A program made the position numbers and the translations under genes. This document shows, piece by piece, positions 43,501 through 58,500 of a stretch of 64,000 bases of DNA; the first letter of the stretch is position 1, and every line of letters begins with the position of its first letter. The stretch lies in the NCBI GenBank assembly GCA_013397845.1, contig VZTG01006789.1, positions 289,654-353,653 of the forward strand. Direction: 5' to 3'. Under the pieces are notes generated by a model. It made no database searches, was not told where the DNA came from, and was given only the letters and a program-made list of their open reading frames with translations. This DNA is from Melanocharis versteri. Taxonomy: Eukaryota > Chordata > Aves > Passeriformes > Melanocharitidae.

Positions 43501-46500
43501 ACATCACTGCTTTTAAATTTTATTTACTCTTTCAATCTAAGAAACTGTTAACAGAAGTCATCCGTATTTGGGATTTCTTAAAGCAGAACAAGAAATTACA
43601 AACTGACATACCTACTTTAGCTAGAAAAGGGTCACAAAGGTCAAAAGCTTATACTGTATGACTTGTGTGTGGCCAAAGATAGCAAGTATTTCCACAGTTG
43701 TGCATGTGAGTCAGGAATTCTGTAATCCACAACTTTACCAGAGATAAAACTGCTCAGAGGTTCTATCAATCATAAGAAGCTTAGCAAGTGAGTCTGGGGA
43801 AAGAATTTAAGCTTTCAATTTCTTCAATATCTTCATTTCATTAAGATCTTACAATTTTATTCACATTTTCAGATTAGAAAAACAGATTAATAAAACTGTT
43901 GCAGTGTTCATACTTACCATCATTGTAGTCTTGTTGATGATATGAAATATGGTATCTTCTGGGATAAGTGCCCCCCTTTCCAAATTTCTCAAATATTGGG
44001 ATATCATACTCTACTAGAAAATAAAAGGATTCATTTCAAAATTTAAAATGTGACAAAAGCATGTTGCATTAATCACTTGGGTAATACAAACTTAAAATGG
44101 GTGAACATATCAGAGGATATGAAGGGTTGAAGCATCAGAGCAAGAACAGACGTATAGAACGAAATCACACAACTCCCAAGAACTGCAAGGACTTCAGTCA
44201 AAAGTCCCAAAGGATCAAGAATTCAACAGCTCAAGTGGTTTGCAACCGCATGCTTAAAAGAATGTTGGAGGACTGCAGTGTGCCTGATAACTCCAGTTTT
44301 AAAAACACTTTCTAGAGGAGAAACTATTCCAAAGAATATAATTTAAAGTTGTATAAAAATGAAAAATTGGTGAATGAGTCAACACAGATTGAATTACTAA
44401 AACACATTCAATAGATCCTCTTTTAAAAGTTATTGAGAGAGAAAAGTATAAGATAAGGGAAAAAGTCCCTCATGCATAAATAATTGGTTAGAAGATAAGT
44501 ACATAAAAAGGGAGGAAACAGTCAATAGCCCACAGGAATCTGGGCTAAAACTCAGGCAGTTTAATTATACATGTGCTCTCTGTACAGAACAAGGAACAGT
44601 GAGGTGACAAAATCACTTTGAGAAATAAAACCAACAGAATAATTAGAGAAGGCCCTTAAGAGTCTATGTGACTGGATATTAAAGTTGCAGATGAAATTCA
44701 GTGTAGACTTCCGTAAAGGTTTGTGATAGAGACTTCCAAAAAAGCGGCAGCTGAACTCTTTGTATTAGCTGAGAAGAAAATTAAATGCTGTAAGATACAC
44801 TGAACAAAGTTTTGGTCTACTCCATTTTGAAGGATTTCGTAAAACTGGAAAATATTCAGAAGTACAGAGATGATCAAATATACAAAATTGCTTCTCCATA
44901 AGGAATGTAGGCCTCTGTATACTAGAAAAGCAATAGCTCAAAGGGAGCAAAGAGGTCCATAAAAAACCCAAACCAAACCAAACAAAAAAAAACTCACTGG
45001 AAAAAAAAAAGCCAAAACCAAAACAACAAAAACATTTAGCCTTTTAAAAAGTCACAAAGCACATACTTCTTCATAAAACAGAATAAATTGCACAACTTTC
45101 TGTTGCAACCTACAGTTGATGCTGAGAAAGTTTATACAAGTTGAAATATGGACGAGAAAAAATTGTGGAAGGAAAAAAAAAATCACAGAAGAACATCTTG
45201 CATTTGCAGAACCCTTGAGCAATACATGACTAGGAATATGTTCTGAGAGAGGAACACTACACACCCCTCTGTAGAAGCCCAGTACTGGTTGTGGCAGGAG
45301 GCAAGACTAGGCCAGATGGACATATTTTCTGCTTCTGTTACACATTAAATCATGAGAATAAATATTGAAAATGGAATTAATGATTGCTGTCTACCCCACT
45401 GTTAACATACCAGAATATTCCATGGGAAAAAAAAACAACAAATCCCCATTAAAAATACTGCAAGATGATCTTAATAGAAAAGTAACTGTTATCAACACAA
45501 ATAGACTAGATTAGGATTATGCAAAAGGCAAAGTAATTTTCAACATTTCTAACTCTTTTGGTACTTATCTCTGCCACCTAAATGCTTCTTACATACAGTT
45601 TTAGTTATTTTCATTTAAAAGTGGTGCTATCTGTTAAGCACTCTAGAATTCTAAAAAGAAAAAACTCACCATCGCACATTTATCTGGATAAAGCTTCAAA
45701 ATCAAAATAAAAAGAAGCCTCAAAGTACGTAATAGAAGAAACACAACACCCTTTTGATTTACTGGAAACTAATTATTATTCAACAGCAAAGTTTTGTAGT
45801 GAGACATGACTGTGAGAAGACATTTCAGAGCACTTTCAAGGTTACCCACTGCACTTCGCAGCCTGAACCCTGCACAACAACTTGGATTCAAGCCAGAGTA
45901 TTGTATGAAAAAAACATTAGTGGTGATGATTAATTTATAGGCACAGCACACAGTTCTCAATCCTTTCACTTTGCAGTGCTTTCAATGACAGAAGTCATGA
46001 GCACTTCAAAGTGATCCTTATTTCACACAGAAGAAAACAAAGATTCCATGTACTGGTTTTGGCTGGGATAGAGTTAATTTTCTTCATAGTGGTGCTACAT
46101 TTTGCATATGTGGCCAAAGCACTGTTGATAACATAGGGGTATTTTAGTTATTGCTGAAGCACATTTACACAGAATCAAGGCTTTTTTTTGCTTCACACAC
46201 TGCTCTGCCAGTTCATAGAGTGGGCTGGAAGGCACAAGAAGTTGGGAAGGAACACACCCAGGACAGCTGGACCCAACTGACTCAAGGGATATCCCACACT
46301 ATCTGAGGTTTTGCTCTGCAACAAAAGCTGGGAGACAGACGAAGGAAGGGAGGACATTCGTAATGATGGCATTTGTCTTCCCAGGTAACCACTAGGAGTG
46401 ATGAAGCCCTGCACTCCTGGAAATGGCTGAACACCTACCTGCCTGCTGATGGGAAGCAGTGAATGAATTCCTTGTTTTGCTTGTGTGTGCAGCTTCTGCT

Positions 46501-49500
46501 GTACTATTAAACCACCTTTATTTTAACTCATGAGTTTTCTTACTTTTCACCTCGGATTCTCTCCCCAGTCTCACGTGGGGGAGTGAGCGAGCAGCTGTCT
46601 GGGGCTTAGCTGCCTCCTGGGCTTAAACCACACCACCTCCAAATTAAATAAATTAACCACAGTTATACGTCAACTTAGACATGGATATTACAGTCCAGTT
46701 TAACTAAGTGTTGCATGCCCCTATGCACTGCAACATTTGTTCTTTTTACGGATAGTTATGCTACACACACTAAGAGTGGTGTCACACACGATAATCTGGA
46801 AGAAACACTCGGAATTTCTTGTATTTCCATGGTATCTTTTACTGTGTGCATTTGGTGTTGCTTTGCTTTCTTCTACCATGTTGTTTGTGTAATACAATAC
46901 TTCTCCAATGTGAACATCCCTTCTAAGTCCTATTAATTGCAAGAGGAGCAGTTCTGGAAAGCTAGTGTGTCTCCAGTGATTTTTGCCTACCTGAGAATTC
47001 CTGATGATTATCTGGATAGCTCTGTGCTCTTGGCATCCGAGACTTGGGATAGTTGTCCCTGGAAGTGTAAAAATATACAGAATCTAAAAACTACTGTTGA
47101 TCTAGACTTAAGCTTACTGTCCTCTTACTGATGAAAAGCCACTGCTATACAGGTTGCTGCACCAGTTTACAAACGTGGAACTCAATTCTGAAACTCGATT
47201 CTAGTAGGTAACTGTAACAATTAAGAATCAGTAACAATGGAAAAGCTTACTTATTGAGCTTAATGTAGTAAGAAAGCAACAGACTCTGTTAATGAGCAAC
47301 GATATTAGTAAAAACATGAATTATCACAAGTACAGCCACAAAGGAACACTGTTACATTTAACACCTTTGTGGCCAAACACAAAGGTTTACAGACTGGCAA
47401 AATCTGTTATACAGCCTACAAAACCTCTTGAGGAAATTTAACCAAAGAAATGTAGAACCCTTCAATGAGGAAAAATATTTCCTCTTCTCTCCATGAAAGT
47501 CATAGGATTAAGAGAGTGATTTTATTGAGTTATAGAATGATGAAGAATTTTTTGGTTCTTACATGATCACATTGTTTCTTACCTACAGTTGGTATGTAAC
47601 TCCCAGCCACCAAAAGGAATGGATGGGATTGCCAGTCAGAGCAATCGATAACAGTTTATTTCCATAAACATACCAAAACAGCGTCCTCCTTTTTCTGCTA
47701 AGAATTTCTCTAATGGGTAACAGAAGCTAAATGGAGACACAAAACCTACATCTTTGTAGGAAATATTTAAATGGAAAAAAAAAAAAAAGAAAGGAAAACA
47801 AACTAAGTAGAGGTGACAAATTAAGTAAATAAAAACAACCAAAAGAAGTTTTGAAGAAGAAATATGATTTGCATTAAGTTTGCTTTGTTTCCCCTTCTTC
47901 CACTCACTCCTACCCCACAAAAAACCTAAATTTGGCAATTAGGTAAAATTTCTTTTCTATGGAGCTACATGAAACACTCTGTATGTATAACCTATCACAC
48001 TACAACCAGAAAATACTTTTCACGTCTATTGTCTTCTTGCTTGTGAAATGCAGACTTATTAAACTCAAAACTGTATTTGTTAGACCAAATCTATTTGTGT
48101 CCTCAAACCCCATATTCTCAAATGAAATAGTACTACTGAATAATACAGCTCTGATTAATCACCACAGGCAGTGACCTCCAACATTTCACCTTTCTACCAA
48201 TTAAATAAAATATTTAATTAGCAGTGTTATTTGTTTTGCAGTTTTAAATAAACAAAGAGCAAATCTGCACACATTAAACCCAAGTTTATTTGCCTGACCA
48301 CCATAAACCAAACAGGAATATGTTCTACTTGGCTTGGCTGGTGGACAGCGGCCCTCTCAAAAAACAGGAGCCTCCTCAGAGGTCAATCCAAAAAGACCCC
48401 CCACAGCACACACTGCCTCTTGCTGACTGGTGGGCTTTAACAGAAAAATAAGTTGAAAGTTTGCAACAGGAATAAGGGGAGAGGAACAGACAGTATTTGC
48501 AAAGGAAAGGATGGAATTGCCTGTTGAAGCCTTGAAATGTTTCTACCCTCCTTCTCAAATTAGGTACCTCCTGCTTTGGCAAAGGAAATCCTGCTTCATA
48601 TGGCAGTGCCTAAGAACTGTAAATTTAATAGAGTGGCTCACTGCCAGGGAATATACACCACATATATCAAAGACCTAGCAACATTTAGTAAAAATCTTCA
48701 GTACATTTTTGTAGGACCCTAAATCTCAATTTTTGTGGTTTAAATAAAAATTATTAGAAAAAAAAAAGCTACAGTATTTTCCATGTATTAGTAAGCAATT
48801 AAGTTTCAATAAGCTTCTATAAACATTCTATAACTTACAAAGGAATTTCTGGAAGAAGTACTGTCACTCGAGAGGAGTTGTAAAATACAACTGAGACATT
48901 ATGCAATCTAATGAAGATAAATAATTACATAATGAATGTAAATAATTTTTACCCATCTAATGGGCTGTCAAGCGAGGGGCAGCTTCCCGAGCCAGAGTTT
49001 TCAGGACTGCTCAAAGACAATGGATCCAGCATCTAATAAATAACAAACAGAGGAAGATCAACAAGTTCAAGGGGTTTTTTTTCAATTTTATTTTTCTAAA
49101 TAGTTAAGGGTTTTGCTATAAAACAGCTAATGAGAAACAAATACAAATCAGATAAGAACTGGTAAAAACAGAGTGGAAAGCTCATCTGTTGCCTTAGAAT
49201 GAGCTCCTTCCTAAAATGAGGTTTGGTTTGGTATATTATATAACATCTATTATTTTCTATGAATTGGACATCAGTCTGCTGCTGTAAATTAAGCAGTTGC
49301 TCCTCCAATTTTTATGGTCTGTGCTGCATCTCAAAGGTCCTGGGCACATACTTTGCCGTACACCAATCAAGGTCTTATTAAAGAAATAGTGTCCAGAAAG
49401 TGAGTTTGCACTCTGCAAACTCAAACACTTAAATGAACTCTGTTTTGGGGAGAACAACATTTACCACAGGTTCAGCATTTTTATTCCTCTTGTCTCATGC

Positions 49501-52500
49501 TGGACCGTATCGATTACCTCTCTAACCCAATGCACTATGGCCCAACCGGCAGCCCATGGTTTTTATCCAACCCCTCATCTCTTACAGAAAGTGTGGGGTC
49601 TGCCGTCAGAGTGCAAATAGCTGTGCTCAGGCAGATCAACAGCAGAGCAGAGTAAAACCCTGCACTCCCAAATTCCCTTCTTGTCTTTGTTGGGCAGGCT
49701 GTGACAGATAAAGGGAGCATGGCCAACACTCGCCAAGGTGATGTGGCAATGCAGGGGGGAGGGAGCAAACAGAATTTGTGAGCCCACCACCCCAAACCAG
49801 CCATTGAGGCTGCTTAGGTTGAACTAACCTGGCTTGCTATGCAAGTAAAAGTCATTAATTTAAGCCTGCTGACAGCTGACACAGCAATGCATACACGACA
49901 GGTTATATATTTCTGGAATACTTAGGAGTGAATGGACATCCCAGGCTTCAGGGATCATCTGTCTGTCTGACCAGTCAGTGACCAGAAATTACTTTGCCCA
50001 GGCCAAAAGTAATTATTTCTCTGGAATGAATCCAGACCTGAGCTGGATCTGACCACATGGCTATGATAATGAATAGCCCTGGTCTGGAAAGTAGGAGATT
50101 CAGTCTCTATTCTCAGCTCAGTCATTAAAATTGTGCAACAAATTGCACCATCCCTTTGCCTTTATTTTTATTTTATCATCTGTCTCTCATTTAGTCAGCT
50201 CATAAAAACCGTTGCCTCCTGCCATTTGTAAATACACTGCCAATGTCAACAACAACTTGAACTGATTTGTGTATGCAGCATTATTTTTCTTTCCTCCTTG
50301 AAACATCTCTTTCTCCATTGCCAATTCTGTGCACAGCTACAGTCCTGCTTCTTTTCCTGCTGTTTCGAAGGGCAATTTTTATATTCAGAGAGCAGGATTT
50401 TTATTTCTGGTAAGTGTGCTGATATCCTACACTAATGCAGGTGAGTAAGAAGAAAATAACATACATTTGTGATCTTTACACACCAAAAAAGTGACTTTGG
50501 GAAGTCTTTCAGAGCTTATTTATGCCAGGCCTACCACTATCCCCATGCCTCTACCCCAACACAGTACCTGCCACACAGAATCACAGAATATTCTGAGTCA
50601 GAAGGAACCCACAAGGACCATGGAGCCCAACTCTTAAGAATCAACTAAGTCAAAATAATTCTGACAGATCCAAACTCTTTCTTAAAATCTCATTTTAATT
50701 AATTGGAAAAGTTGTAAAGCTGGTCTTGCTTACATATCATTCTCATTAAAATAAAGGGGCTTATGCTTTCTAATGCAGACATCTCTGCTCTTATTTGTAT
50801 CTATCACTACCTCACTCAACTACTGTGGCCATTAAGAATATTACCTTTCTCCTTGCAACAACATATTTAAAAAATTGAAGAGACAGAGGAAAAAAACCAA
50901 CCAGGTTCTGCAAGACTAAACAGTACAATTATTTCAACCGTATGTCACCAATCAAGTTTTCCAGAGTTACCATCAATTTTTTTGCTGTTCTTTCTAATAA
51001 TTCCATATCCTTTTCGAACAGCACTATTTCATAAATCAACTTAACAAAAACTTTAATTTCAATAATCACAGACGTACCTGATCCATACTTTCTGGAATGA
51101 ATTCACCCTCACTGTTGATACTGGTGAAAGATCCATTTCGAGCCACCTGATGCAGCTCATCTGGAATGTATCCCGGCGGAGGTGAACTCCTATCACGGGT
51201 ATTAGAACCTTTTGAAAGAAAAGGGTCAGTCAGAATCTCTCCACTAACACAGAATTCAAGGGCATTATTCAAATGCTTCACAGGCACTGGCCTCGCTCAC
51301 TTCTTGCTTTAGGAATTCCCCAAATGCCTGTGCAAGACAAGACTTAAGTATAGCATTTAAAATTTGCAATCCAGAAATTATGAAAAATCTGGGGCAGAGT
51401 TGCCTCAACGACATTAAAGAGAATTTTCATTATACAGGAACAGAAAAATAATTTGCCTACACATCTAGCTGGATAAATTCCTTCTTTTGAACAAAATCAA
51501 AATCCAAACCCTTCAACCCATGTCAACTAACCCCTTCCAACCCTTGAGAATTTCAGTTTTTCTTTGTCAAATATAAAGTCTGTAAGAATATAAATACATA
51601 TATTCACAATAAATGCATAATAAGTTAATTAAATTGTCTGGGAAATTATTCATTAAGCTCTCTAGTTTCAACACAATTTGGAAATTAACATCACACCAAC
51701 TTTAAAACATGAATAAGCAAAAAGGTTATTATCAATCCCTAAATCAGTATCTTAAACAAATCCTCAAACATTAAAAAAATATGGGGGTCCTAAACCGAGC
51801 AAGGAAACACATTGCCATATAAGCAGATTTTTCAATAGCTCATTCCTGGATCATAAAATAAAGGGGAGTACTAACATCAGCTCTTTAGGTTACCCTGAAA
51901 TAATTCTACATACTTATTAACTTGTGAGGGTTTTTTGATAATTTTCTGTATTAATATTCAAAATCCACTCCCCCAAGTGCAAATTCTACAGTAGTCATTG
52001 ATGAGTAGAAAAGACAATCTGTGTTGAGAGCAAAATTCTCATTAAGAGAATACTACAAAAGATGTTCTTACAATTAAAGCTATTGAAACCTGCAGCTTAC
52101 CTATTACAGACAGTCGCCTTTTTCTGTCTGTCACACCAAACACCGTATTATCTAAATCTTCCAGTGAGGGCAAGGGCTCCACGTTATTTACACTGGGTGA
52201 CTGAAAATGCATAAGTATTACAACCTGCAGTTATTACTTTACATTCCTGACAACGAAAATACTTTGTAAACTTTATAGGCTTTGTGCAGTACATTCTATT
52301 TCCCAAGCAGTCAAAAAAGCAGCTTGTCAATTTACATCACAATTCATCTATTTTAGTAGCTCATTCGTACTCTTTAAAATCCATTTGCAATATGCACCAG
52401 TATACAAATCCTATGAATATCAATGCCATGATTTGTTAGATAGACCAAAATATCTCAGCATTTAGTCTATAGACCACTAGTCTTTGCTACAACAAATACT

Positions 52501-55500
52501 GAACTTCTCAGAAAGTGTCACCACCATATGACTTAAAGAACAGTTTCAAATAACTACCATTACTTAAAATCTACATGCTTTTTCTTTAATCATTCTACTA
52601 AGGCACATTTTCTACCACTGTAGGGAAGGCAAACAAAAAGACAGGAACAGGATCTAGGAAAGAGTTAAAACTGAGTCAGTACAAAATGCTAATAGATGCT
52701 TAAAGTGAAATGAAGAAGCAATCAGTATTATATTCAATTGGAAAAATGCCATATTTAAAAAAAGATATAAATTATACTTCATTATGAAAACTGAGGAAAA
52801 AGACATTTAGCATGTCAACTCATACCTGTGTATTTCCATGTATTACAAGCAGTATCTTGAGACTCTTCATATGTACACTACGGTCAAGTAGTTCAACAGC
52901 TTTGTCCAGGTCATCCTGTGTGGTTAATGGAATTACAAGCTACAAAAAAAGGGGCGGGGGAAAAAAGTTTTAAATAGGACACAAGAAAGAAATTAGAAAG
53001 TCAAGTGCAGAGAAACAAACAGAATCTCTCCTTTCATACCAAACAACTTGAAAGTAAACCTTATTAAATGATCCCTTAAGTAAGTATTAAAAAGTCTGGA
53101 GCTCAACCTTAACTCTTCCTTCAGATTCCTCTACTAAGTGAAACGAGTCTTCACAAGAAGCGACCATTTTGCATATACAGAACTTAATATCCAAAAGTTT
53201 CAACAAAATGGGTACAATTGAGTCAATGCCTAAATTAACACAAGTCTGTAAGTTAAAAATAGTCCTATTTCATAGAGTATAAAGCAGATTTTTGTATCTC
53301 AAATATTACAAATATACTTATTTAGAGTCGTATCACTAAGAGAATTTCTCCATTGAAAAACAACATTTGTTAAGGAAGATGTGATCCATGTGCAACAACT
53401 CTAGTCCTCAGTAGAATCTTACTTGGATCTAATTAATTACAATTAACTTGGTATACATGTATCTTTAGAACAGAAAACTATACCATTAACATGCAGTTGA
53501 GATCTGAATTCTATAACAATTAAAATTGGGGTCGTGTTTCAGGAGTAAATTACAGCTTCTGCTTGTAACAAAGGAAAAACAGAATACAGATTTTTAAATC
53601 TATTCTACTTGTAAACAGCCTCAGTCAATGGTGCTTAAATACACCAGTCAAAATACAGTACTTTTATACAAAAAGACATGGGATTGAGGAGGAAGATCTT
53701 GATAAAATGAAGAGCATGCTTATTTGTAAAATTGCACTTTTAATGCCAGTGACATGTTATTACCATCACATTTCTGAAAGGTGATGGGATGATTTGCTAG
53801 CTAAGAGAGAAGGTAAGAAGCAGAAAACCTGCTAAAATGTCTAAAAATCTACCAGTGGAAGGAGCTGAGGCTAAAGCATTATGAAGGGCCATTTCATCTG
53901 ACCTTCCTAATCTCCAAAAGCCTTCTGCTGGAATTCTTCATTTTGAGGACCAGTTTCACAGAAGTGCCTGGTAATGTAGTGAGTAACCAACAAACAGCAA
54001 TCACTGGCATTTTCTTCTGCAAAGATGCAGAATAGATACAGCAGTTACGTTGTGCGTAACCAAGCACATGCATAATCCTTCAAGCACTTTGCTGACTCAA
54101 GGCAAAAGCCAGATGTAACCCCTAAGAATGGATCCTGCATCTGTAAATATGTTTGCTATTAATAATTCCACCCCTACTTCTAAAGGAAAGCCAGAAGTAA
54201 TATTGATCAGGCATAAGTGGCTTGACAGTGCTGGCCCTGTCACCAAGAAATCTTTGGGAACCAGCCACTTCAAGAGGAGCAACAGTTAAGCCTAGTTCTC
54301 CAACCTACACATTATCTAAATGCAGCACTCAATTACCTACCAAGATTAATCCTTAAAGAACATGATCTACAAGAAAGAAAAAAAACTATTTCAAATTTAC
54401 CAACATGACAAAGCTCAAAGAGGTAAAGAATTTCCCAAAGTGACACAACAGGACTGTGGCAGATCAGGAAGACAATTTACCCATTCCTAAACAAGTCGGA
54501 GGCATCATTATGATATAACACTACTCATGAAACATTTCATGCATTTCCTGCCTATCCTAATTCGGACAAGACTTACGTATCTGAGAAAACACACACTCAC
54601 ACATTAGAAATCTGGGGCTTTATCACAGGAGTAAGTTTTGTCACAGAAGTGGTTCCCACTTTTTACAAGAGCAAAATTCAGCCTTAAAATGATCAATGTC
54701 CAAGGCAAGAATTCAGAGGACACAGAATATTACCTCATTATTGCTGTAATGTAAATCCATAGTCTGTCCAAAAGCAATTTTAGCTTTAGCTGCAAGATCT
54801 TCAAGTTTAACAGGCCTTGGTAATTGCAGGATCCTGAAACACAATTTAAGTTATAAAGAATTTCTGTCCATTACTTATGAAAATCTGGCAACTCATTACT
54901 TAAGAACTATCTCAGAACTAAATTTATTACTAAAAAGACCGTAAGAGGCTATACTTTATTCCCTGTCCTCCATATTTTGAGACTTTCAAAAAAAGAAAGA
55001 AAAGCAGTGAAAAAGCTAAAAAGGCTAATCAGATACAGAATTAAATTCCATTAAAACTATTTAACTTTCTTCCATATGGCTTGCTTAATGCTTTGCAAGC
55101 CTCCATTTCAGAGGGAAATTCTTAGAAACTTCTACATTTTTCCACTTTAGAAAACTAAGACAATGGAGTACCATAGGCTGACAAGTATAAGCATCAGAAA
55201 GGAATTACTCCGGCAATCCCCGTTTTTTGGAAATCCAAAAGACTATCTTACCTGAGGAAGGTAACTAAATGTCACCAACTTTACCATAAAGAACTACACA
55301 AACTGCCCAGTCCATCACTAACTGTGCTTCAAGTGTGCTCCTGTAAGAATGTTGTAGGTCAACAACTTAGATTTTCTTTTAACTCAACGTCCCATCAAAC
55401 CAATTAGCCCAAACTGCCTACAACTAACCTTTTACTATAGAAAACCATTGTAATTTTTGAGATACAACACCATTAAACAAAAAAGAGCTTTTAATAGTGA

Positions 55501-58500
55501 CTAAGATATTAAGGTACATTCAATTCCTATTCAAAAAAGAAAGAGCATTCAAATTCTGTGAAGTAGAGAAGTTAGCAAAGGGTATCTGTCCCTTTCATCA
55601 GTAGTTCAGTTAGCAGTATACTGGTCTAGGGACAATTTTTCTCACTGAAATGAGGCTAGCAGCCAGGCCACTTCCAATTAAAAATTATTAAAAAAAAAAA
55701 AATTAAAAAAATACCCTAAACAAATAAACAAACCAACCCCCCCAAAAAACCAACCAACACCAATTCTCACTGTAGTTAACAATTTGGGCAGCAAGCCAGC
55801 AACTCTACCCATCACACCACATGCTCCTTGGAACAAAGTGCCACATTCACCACTGAAAGCAAGTCTGGAATCACTTCTCTTTTTCATTTCCCTTTTTAAA
55901 AACTAGTGAGAAAGCCATTGCATAACTTTTTTTTCTTGCATAATTTCTTTACTTGATCATAGAGCTACATGCTCAGGCAAACAGAAGTATTATAACTCAT
56001 GCTGAGCAATGAGCCTAGACTGCCCAGTACACCTGGGCAAGCAGGCTGAAGTCACTTTGGGACAGTTTGCAACAGAGCTAGGCCCACGAGCATAAAAACC
56101 TGGGAAAGGTATCTTTCCACACACTTACTTTATGCTTGTATTAATATTGAACTGATTAACTCAGTCCACTGTGAAAGTGAAATACGATGAACTGCAAATG
56201 CACCGTCTGTGCAGACTGGCAGCAAGTAAATATTTCTCTGTTTTAAATTCATGCTTCCTCTTATTTCACAAGAAATTGTTAGGTAGAAGAGACCTCGACT
56301 CTCAAAGCCTTCAAAAAGACTTATTTCCTCCAAATTACTTAGAGCACTCAGCCATTACTGATGCACTTTTATATGTGATGTTCAGAGAAGTGATAGGAAG
56401 AAGCTGAAGAATGTTGATACCTAGGTAACACTGCTGGTTTACTGCTCCATGTGAAGGGAGGGCACATACTATAATCAGCATGGATACACACTCAACTACT
56501 GCATGTCACACTAAGAGCTGCCCAGAACTAGCAAAGGTTTTATTGAAGCTAATTTTACTTAGAGAATTTCCTATTTCTATTGAGAAATAGCATGCCCAGG
56601 ATATTACTTCCTTTTTCCATAAGTATTTTCAAAGGTCTTATTCTATAATAATTTCTCTGTAGATAGAATGACACTTTATACTTTCAGAAAGAGACAGGCA
56701 AAATGAATTGTCAACAAACCAGTTCTGCATGGAATTATACATCAAATTCTGTAAAAGCTTTTGAGCAGCCACCAGAGAAGAGATTATATAGAGACAGATG
56801 TTTGTATACTTTAAGCAGGTGCATCATCCACCTCTCATAAACAAAATGTAAATAAATTTTAACTAATTAAATGAAAACAATCTGAGTCTAATAAATTTTC
56901 CTCTTACAGTTTGTCAGACTGGCAACCCCGAAGTACATTCCAACTTCTTCCTCTGGGTATTACAGTAACAATAAATTATCACGCATTTATTACACACATA
57001 ATGAAGGACAAAAATTTATTTTCTGGTCTATTCAAACTTGAGATCTATTCTAATGACTTAAGTAATTATTCAAGGCTACAAACATCTATCTGAAGGGTAA
57101 CCAAATGAAGGATACTACATCGGGCATAGTTACAGTATGATATTTAGGTATTTATGCATACTTAGAATCCACATTTTAAACAGTTAATTCTCTTTAAATT
57201 GTGCTCATTTCAAAATTAAATCTAAGCTCAAACAAAAAAAACTTAAGAGATCTGAAACACCTCAAACTGTTAATTTGAAACTTTATGACAGGAGCACAAC
57301 AAAATTATAAATAATTAAGAGACAAGACTGTTTCCTTACCTTTTTTCACCTCGATGTTCAAATTTGACTCTAACATCATTCTGTAAGAAAAGAGAAAGGA
57401 ACCACTATTAGTTTGTTATTACCTCTTTTGGTGAAGTCCATGAACTCCCATTCAATACTCCTACACTAGAACTAAATTCCACATTAATTTTCTGTCCTTT
57501 CCAACATATCAATTATTTTAACAAGCTACTTCTGCTGAGGTACATGATGGAGGCTTAAAAAGTTAAAAAACAAAAAGTGTTAAAATACAAAAACTTATTC
57601 TGAAGTACAATGAATGCTTCTGTAAATAAATGTATTATTTTATATCAATATATGTTAATATTATAACAGATTTATGACTTCAAATTTAATGTGGAACTGG
57701 TTACCAAAGAATTCTCTATCCTGAATAGGCAGATAGACTGAGCTACCAATAACATGTTTTTATGTACACTTTGCAGCTGAGCGTTCCAGGCCTAAGAAAC
57801 ATATCTTGTTTCACAAGCATTACCATAGAAACCCACGCATGTAATTAAGCCAGTAGTCATGCAATACTTTTCCCAATAACCGTATCTGTATATATTTGCA
57901 ATTACATCGAAATAACATTGCTTTGCAAAATCATAATTTTAAGAAACAAATTGTATTAGCAACTGTTGCAGGAAAAACAATAACGCATTCAACCACAAAG
58001 TTTATCCAAGTAACAGTGTTTCATCTTCCAAAAGAACTGATTTTCAAATGATTATTTTCATCCAGAAATTGAAACAGTGATAAACATTTCTTCTAACTCT
58101 CTAAACATGGATTATACTCAAATAATTTTGGATCATATGTGTATGTTACCACAATGTCTAAAGTCACAGCTCAGACGTGAGTTACGTGACAGTAGCAAAG
58201 TACCACTGTTATAAGCTGAACTCTCACAGCTTTTAAAGCACAGAATGAAAAATACGCAGGCATTCGGTTTTGACAGTTTAAGAGCCAAATATATCTGAAT
58301 ATTTTGGTTTTTAAAAGATTAAAATAAGCACAAACTGAAGTTTATTGAACTGTAAATTAAGGATCCAATCAAATAAACATACAGTTAACTCAATTTGGGT
58401 AAAAGTCTACATCCTCTCCTAATCTCTCCATATAGCAGTTCAAACCTATCAATTAACTATTTACTACTTTTCCATTTGTGTTCAGTATCTACAGAAAAAA

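Larger units (their letters stand above)
44014..46990 (-). other. MAP3K2: MAP3K2 intron 9, repeat-rich
   Basis: 3.0 kb intron carrying an old CR1-like LINE (about 44.38-44.96 kb), an A/C-rich tract (44965-45036) and a solo LTR (46.05-46.63 kb), all on the plus strand. Confidence 0.85.
49033..51077 (-). other. MAP3K2: MAP3K2 intron 7
   Basis: 2.0 kb. Contains a MIR-like SINE (about 50.07-50.20 kb) and a CR1 3' end (50575-50640). The region 49.5-49.8 kb is GC-richer with no assignment. Confidence 0.8.

Noticed and set aside
46049..46635. Full provirus around the LTR
   Set aside because: No second LTR and no viral-type coding sequence in the flanking kilobases; only the solo LTR remains.
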